A DNA stretch of 64,000 nucleotides, from contig NZ_BBIT01000010.1 in NCBI RefSeq assembly GCF_000730625.1, forward strand, positions 62,001-126,000, in the 5' to 3' direction. A model generated the notes under the pieces. It had not been told where the DNA came from. It saw nothing but the letters and a program-made list of their open reading frames with translations, and did not search any database. The DNA comes from Pseudomonas oryzihabitans NBRC 102199 (GTDB taxonomy: Bacteria > Pseudomonadota > Gammaproteobacteria > Pseudomonadales > Pseudomonadaceae). A program made the translations under genes and the position numbers. Of this stretch, positions 58,614 through 64,000 are shown piece by piece. Numbering within the stretch: the first letter of the stretch is position 1; every line of letters begins with the position of its first letter.

Positions 58614-59675
58614 CTAGCCGGCCCGGCGCAGCAACAGCACCCCGGCCACGGCGCAGAGCAGCGCCGGTGCCAGCACGGCCAGCAGCGGCGAGAAGCCGAA
58701 CACCAGGCTGGACGGCCCCAGCAGATCCTGGAAGATCCGCAGGGCGAAGCCGATGATCACCCCGGTGAAGATCCGCTGTCCCAGGGTCACCGAGCGCAGC
58801 GGGCCGAAGATGAAGGAGATCGCCATCAGCACCAGGGCGGCGGTCACCAGCGGCTGGAAGATCTTCGACCAGAACGCCAGCCAGTAGCTTTTGTTGCTCA
58901 GCCCCTGATCGGCCAGGTAGTGGATGTACCACCACAGCCCGGAGATCGACAGCGCGTCCGGCTCCATGATCACGGTGTCGAGCACCTGCGGGGTCAGCTC
59001 GACGTTCCAGGTGACCTTGGGCTCCTGGCGCACGCTGGTCTGGCGATTGCCGAAGTCGGTGATGCTGACGTTTTCCAGCTCCCAGTGATCGCCGCGATAG
59101 ATGCCGCGCTGGGCGAAGCTGGATTGCAGCAGGTGGCGATTGTCGTCGAATTCGTAGCGCGTCACGCCCAGGAGCAGGCCATTGGGCTGCACCGCGTTGA
59201 CGTGAGTGTATTCGTGTCCCTGACGATGCCAGAGACCGTGGCGCGAACTCTGTGCCTTGCCGGCGCTCTGGGCCAGGGCCCGCCCGCTCTGCGCCAGGTT
59301 TTCCGACCAGGGCGCCAGGTACTCGCCGATCAGGATGCCGGCGATGAGCAGCACGAACATCGGCTTCATCACCGCCCAGACGATGCGCCCCAGGGAGACG
59401 CCGGCGGCACGCATCACGATCAGCTCGCTGCTGCTGGCCAGGGTTCCCAGGCCGATCAGGCAGCCGATGAGTGCGGCCATTGGCAGCATCTCGTAGGCCC
59501 GGCGCGGCGTGGTGAGCAGGACGAACTTGAGCGCCTCGGCCACGCCGTAGTTGTCGTCGAAGTCGCCGAGCTGGTCGATGAAGGCGAACAGCAGGGCCAG
59601 ACCTACGATCACCCCCAGTACCGCGAGGATGCTGACGAAGACGGTGCGACCTATGTACCAGTCGAGCTTGTTCAT
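58614..59675 (-). CDS. lptG: LPS export permease LptG
   Basis: Inner-membrane half of the LptB2FG ABC transporter that extracts LPS and pushes it to LptC. The 353-residue protein has six membrane segments, three at each end, flanking a periplasmic beta-jellyroll. The start M-N-K-L-D-W-Y at 59675 follows GGAGG and overlaps the lptF stop by 4 bases; the longer frame lies in lptF. Confidence 0.96.
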   Translation of the reverse strand: MNKLDWYIGRTVFVSILAVLGVIVGLALLFAFIDQLGDFDDNYGVAEALKFVLLTTPRRAYEMLPMAALIGCLIGLGTLASSSELIVMRAAGVSLGRIVWAVMKPMFVLLIAGILIGEYLAPWSENLAQSGRALAQSAGKAQSSRHGLWHRQGHEYTHVNAVQPNGLLLGVTRYEFDDNRHLLQSSFAQRGIYRGDHWELENVSITDFGNRQTSVRQEPKVTWNVELTPQVLDTVIMEPDALSISGLWWYIHYLADQGLSNKSYWLAFWSKIFQPLVTAALVLMAISFIFGPLRSVTLGQRIFTGVIIGFALRIFQDLLGPSSLVFGFSPLLAVLAPALLCAVAGVLLLRRAG

Positions 59676-60784
59676 GCCGCCACCTCCGGCTTGTGACCGC
59701 GCAGACGCGCCTTGAGCGGTTCCCAGAAGGCCAGCAGCAGGCCAAGTACCAGGAACAGCAGGTGCACGCCCCACAGCCCGATGGCCGGCGGCAGGCGGCC
59801 CTTGTCCAGGGCGCCACGGGCGGCGATCAGCAGCGACAGATAGGCCATGTACAGCAGGATCGCTGGCAGCAGCTTGAGGAAGCGGCCCTGGCGCGGATTG
59901 ACCTTGGCCAGGGGCACGGCGATGAGGGTGACGATGAAGACCAGGATCGGCAGCGACAGCCGCCACTGCAGCTCGCCGCGGTACTGCAGGTCGTTGCTGC
60001 GCATCAGCTCGCCGGTGGTCACGGCATCACGCTCGCTGATGTCCTCGCTGACCGCGGGCTTGGGCAGGAGCACACCGTAGGTGTCGTACTGCACCGCGCG
60101 GTAGTCGGCCTGGCCCGGCACGCCGTCGTAGCGGAAGCCGTTCTGCAGGATCAGGTAGCGACTGCCGTCCGGGTGGATTTCCTGCCGGCCGGTGTCGGCC
60201 ACCAGCACGCCCACGCCACGGTCCTTGCCGCCGGCGGTGGAGGTGTTGCGCTCGGAGATGAAGACCCCGCCCAGCTGGCTGCGATCCGCCGACAGGCGCT
60301 CGGTGTAGGTGACCCGCGAGTTGTCTCTCAGGGACTGGAAGCGACCCGGTTCGAGGGTGTCGAACTCGGTCATGGCATCCTGCTGGTTGAGGATGGTGGT
60401 GACCTTCTGCACGCCCAAGGGCGCCAGCGACAGACTCAGCCAGGCGACGATCAGGGCGACCACCGCGGCCGGGGCCATGCTGTAGGCCAGCAGGCGGCGC
60501 GGACTCATGCCAGTGGCGGTGAGCACGGTCATCTCGCTGTCCAAGTACAGCCGACCATAGGCCAGCAGGAAGCCGAGAAACAGGCCCAGCGGCAGGATCA
60601 GCTGCAGGAAGCCGGGGATGCGATAGGCCATGATGAGCAGCAGCACGCCCGGATCCAGCAGGCCCTGGGCCGCCTGGGCCAGGTACTTGATGAAGCGGCC
60701 GCTCATGATGATCACCAGCAGCACGGCACTGACCGCACCGAGGGTGGTGAGAACTTCTCGAGACAGATAGCGGAAGACGATCAA
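59672..60784 (-). CDS. lptF: LPS export permease LptF
   Basis: Second permease half of LptB2FG. The 370-residue protein opens M-I-V-F-R-Y-L-S-R-E-V-L and has six membrane segments around a jellyroll domain, as in LptG. Co-directional and overlapping with lptG, and divergent from pepA with a 171-base shared control region. Confidence 0.96.
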   Translation of the reverse strand: MIVFRYLSREVLTTLGAVSAVLLVIIMSGRFIKYLAQAAQGLLDPGVLLLIMAYRIPGFLQLILPLGLFLGFLLAYGRLYLDSEMTVLTATGMSPRRLLAYSMAPAAVVALIVAWLSLSLAPLGVQKVTTILNQQDAMTEFDTLEPGRFQSLRDNSRVTYTERLSADRSQLGGVFISERNTSTAGGKDRGVGVLVADTGRQEIHPDGSRYLILQNGFRYDGVPGQADYRAVQYDTYGVLLPKPAVSEDISERDAVTTGELMRSNDLQYRGELQWRLSLPILVFIVTLIAVPLAKVNPRQGRFLKLLPAILLYMAYLSLLIAARGALDKGRLPPAIGLWGVHLLFLVLGLLLAFWEPLKARLRGHKPEVAA

Positions 60785-60871
60785 ACAGGATTCTCCAGGG
60801 TTGTCAGGCTCTGGCGCGAACGCTCACACTAGCTCGGCTGCATGGCTTGCGTTGCAAGGCCCACCCGTTGA

Positions 60872-62455
<1,584 letters not shown>

Positions 62456-62595
62456 GCACCTGTTCAAAGTCTGCTGCGCGTCGGCCAAACGGCGTTGAAA
62501 AGACCTTCGGAATGCTCATTTACGTTTTGTAAACTCCGCTTCCTCAGGTCTTTTCGCCTTGTTTGGCTCTAGCTCGCGAGACTTTGAACACGTGC
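62456..62595. repeat. 140-base imperfect palindromic repeat element
   Basis: Left arm 62456-62523 and right arm 62529-62595 are imperfectly inverted around GTTTT. Outer, middle and inner arm blocks match: GCACxTGTTCAAAGTCT, GCCAAAC, GAAAAGACCT and TTTAC. The arms differ mainly in the spacer segments between these blocks. The structure resembles a miniature dispersed Pseudomonas repeat rather than a simple terminator. It begins at the base after the pepA stop codon. Confidence 0.75.
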
Positions 62596-62667
62596 TAACG
62601 CCTATAGAGGCCGCGACGCCCCTGCGTCGCGGCCTTGTCGCTTCCCTCCCCTTCTTCGTGATCCGCC

Positions 62668-63096
62668 ATGACCCGTGTCGACTTCTATGTTCTGCCTTCC
62701 ACCGATCCCGCGGCGCGGCTGGCCTTCGCCTGTCGGCTGGTGGACAAGGCCTGGAAGCAGGGCATGCTGGTCTATGTGCACTGCGCCGACGCCGAGCAGC
62801 GCCAGCGCCTGGACGAGCAGCTGTGGGCGTTCCGTCCCGACAGCTTCGTTCCCCACGATCTGGCGGAGAATGCCAGCGACAGCCCCGTGGTGCTGGGCCT
62901 GACCACGCCCGCCGAGCAGCAAGGCGAGCTGCTGATCAACCTCAGCCTGGCCCCGCCGCCCTGCCATGCGGGTTTCGCCCGGATCGCCGAAGTGGTCGTC
63001 GAAGCCCCCGAAGTGCGCCAGGCGATGCGCGAAGGTTTTCGCTTCTACCGCAAGCTTGGCTATGCTCTACAGGACCATCAGCTGTCACGTGTCTGA
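62668..63096 (+). CDS. holC: DNA polymerase III subunit chi
   Basis: Chi subunit linking the clamp loader to single-stranded-DNA-binding protein. The 142-residue protein has the family-like start D-F-Y-V-L, L-V-D-K-A-W-K-Q-G-M-L-V-Y-V-H-C and the C-terminal F-R-F-Y-R-K-L-G-Y segment. Located between pepA and valS as in other pseudomonads. Confidence 0.95.
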   Translation: MTRVDFYVLPSTDPAARLAFACRLVDKAWKQGMLVYVHCADAEQRQRLDEQLWAFRPDSFVPHDLAENASDSPVVLGLTTPAEQQGELLINLSLAPPPCHAGFARIAEVVVEAPEVRQAMREGFRFYRKLGYALQDHQLSRV

Positions 63097-63100
63097 TTTC

Positions 63101-63463
63101 ATGACCAGCACCAAGCCTCCCGCGCACGTCCTGCAAGACCTCGAAGCCATCCGCCAGGTGCTCGACAAGAGCCGCAGCGCGGTCCATCCGAGCAGCGTCG
63201 ATGGCATCCCCATCCTCTCCGACGTCATCGCCCCCAGCGCCGAGCGGCTCAAGGCCATCCCACCGCTGCTCGACCAGATCGTGCCGGACGTCATCGAGGA
63301 CGCGACGCCCAGCGCGCCCCACGAAGACCTGGCCCAGGTGCGTCTGCGCCAGGAGGCGCCGGCCATCCTCCAGGAACTGCTCGACGAGCAGTTGCCGCGC
63401 CTGGAAGCCGAACTGCAGCGCCGCCTGCAGCAGCGCCTGGAAGAATTGCTGCAGCGTCCCTGA
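63101..63463 (+). CDS. Conserved hypothetical protein between holC and valS
   Basis: A 120-residue soluble protein with a Leu/Arg/Gln-rich helical C-terminal half likely to form a coiled coil. The start at 63101 was chosen because the longer frame overlaps holC. It sits 4 bases after the holC stop and before valS, where P. aeruginosa also has a small unknown gene. Function is not known. Confidence 0.75.
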   Translation: MTSTKPPAHVLQDLEAIRQVLDKSRSAVHPSSVDGIPILSDVIAPSAERLKAIPPLLDQIVPDVIEDATPSAPHEDLAQVRLRQEAPAILQELLDEQLPRLEAELQRRLQQRLEELLQRP

Positions 63464-63467
63464 GCCC

Positions 63468-63485
63468 GGGGCGCCAAGGCGCCCT
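63468..63485 (+). terminator. Hairpin before valS
   Basis: GGGCGCC and GGCGCCC pair around AA just after the small gene's stop codon. There is no T tail, so termination is uncertain. Confidence 0.4.
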
Positions 63486-63507
63486 GCCGTCGGCGGGCCG
63501 GAGTCGC

Positions 63508-63513
63508 TATACT
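63508..63513 (+). promoter_or_regulatory. Candidate -10 element upstream of valS
   Basis: TATACT lies 37 bases before the valS start. No good -35 match occurs 16-18 bases upstream, so this is a weak candidate. Confidence 0.35.
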
Positions 63514-63550
63514 CGGAGGCTTTCCTCTTCCAGCGACAAAAGCCCCCTCC

Positions 63551-64000
63551 ATGGACAAGACCTACCAGCCGCACGCCATCGAAACCTCCTGGTACCAGAC
63601 CTGGGAACGCCAGGGCTATTTCGCGCCCCAGGGGTCGGGCGAGCCCTACACCATCATGATCCCGCCGCCGAACGTGACCGGCAGCCTGCACATGGGCCAT
63701 GGCTTCAACAACGCCATCATGGACGCCCTGATCCGCTTCCGCCGCATGCAGGGTCGCAACACCCTCTGGCAGCCGGGCACCGACCACGCCGGCATCGCCA
63801 CCCAGATGCTGGTGGAGCGCCGCATCGGCGCCGAGGGCCTGTCGCGCCATGACCTGGGCCGGGAGAAATTCCTCGAGAAGGTCTGGGAATGGAAGAACGA
63901 ATCCGGCGGCAACATCAGCCGGCAGATCCGCCGCCTGGGTTCCTCGGTGGACTGGTCGCGCGAGCGCTTCACCATGGACGACGGCCTCTCCGAGGCGGTC
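63551..64000 (+). CDS. valS: Valyl-tRNA synthetase (5' part)
   Basis: Class-I aminoacyl-tRNA synthetase charging tRNA-Val. Only the first 150 residues are in the window and the frame is open to the edge. The class-I ATP-binding H-M-G-H (HIGH-type) motif lies in [13 protein letters not shown], followed by [11 protein letters not shown]. Start at 63551 gives M-D-K-T-Y-Q-P. The zinc and KMSKS parts lie beyond the edge. Confidence 0.97.
   Translation, partial: MDKTYQPHAIETSWYQTWERQGYFAPQGSGEPYTIMIPPPNVTGSLHMGHGFNNAIMDALIRFRRMQGRNTLWQPGTDHAGIATQMLVERRIGAEGLSRHDLGREKFLEKVWEWKNESGGNISRQIRRLGSSVDWSRERFTMDDGLSEAV

Overview
The window is high-GC bacterial chromosome, and gene content and order point to Pseudomonas in the broad sense. 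The lptE-holA-arfA-sltB3 and lipA-to-proA runs at the left, and the secF-to-valS run at the right, match gene orders known from P. aeruginosa and relatives. Species cannot be fixed from the sequence alone; a P. oryzihabitans-like lineage is a guess. No CRISPR array, rRNA or intact insertion sequence was seen. The last gene, valS, runs off the right edge.

Left core block (1-18,260). Plus-strand genes are lptE (LPS export), holA (clamp-loader delta), arfA (ribosome rescue, with a perfect 14-bp hairpin inside its reading frame) and the lytic transglycosylase sltB3. A divergent LysR/TauE pair and pgm (phosphoglucomutase) follow. A dense minus-strand run then reads proA-nadD-rsfS-rlmH-mrdA-rodA-mltB-rlpA-dacA-ybeD-lipB-lipA: proline and NAD synthesis, ribosome silencing, rRNA methylation, cell elongation and septal peptidoglycan work, and lipoate synthesis.

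Accessory region (18.3-51 kb). First is an apparently monocistronic BcsC-type exporter with its own terminator. Behind an AT-rich leader comes a wss-type acetylated-cellulose operon: bcsQ(wssA)-bcsA-bcsB-bcsC-wssF-wssG-wssH-wssI. The endoglucanase bcsZ/wssD that usually lies between bcsB and bcsC is absent, and the cluster has two collinear BcsC proteins. Pgm could supply glucose-1-phosphate for UDP-glucose. BcsA carries a c-di-GMP-binding PilZ domain, so output should be second-messenger controlled. A DedA-PAP2 fusion, an orphan PAS/GAF histidine kinase, a haem-ligand-less ferritin and a RIO-type kinase follow. Next is a 5-oxoproline island: pxpABC and a LysR regulator on the minus strand, divergent from DUF969-DUF979-pcp, which together could release, import and hydrolyse pyroglutamate. 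A DinF-type MATE pump, two small unknowns, an acyltransferase-3 membrane protein and a glycine-zipper protein close the region.

Right core block (51-64 kb). The minus-strand run queA-tgt-yajC-secD-secF covers queuosine modification and the Sec accessory complex. A tRNA-Leu(CAA) with a clear sigma-70 promoter and terminator is followed by a patch of small, less GC-rich genes (cupin, two lipoproteins, one unknown). Then come lptG/lptF, divergent pepA, holC, a small conserved gene and valS. A 140-nt imperfect palindrome of repeat type sits between pepA and holC.
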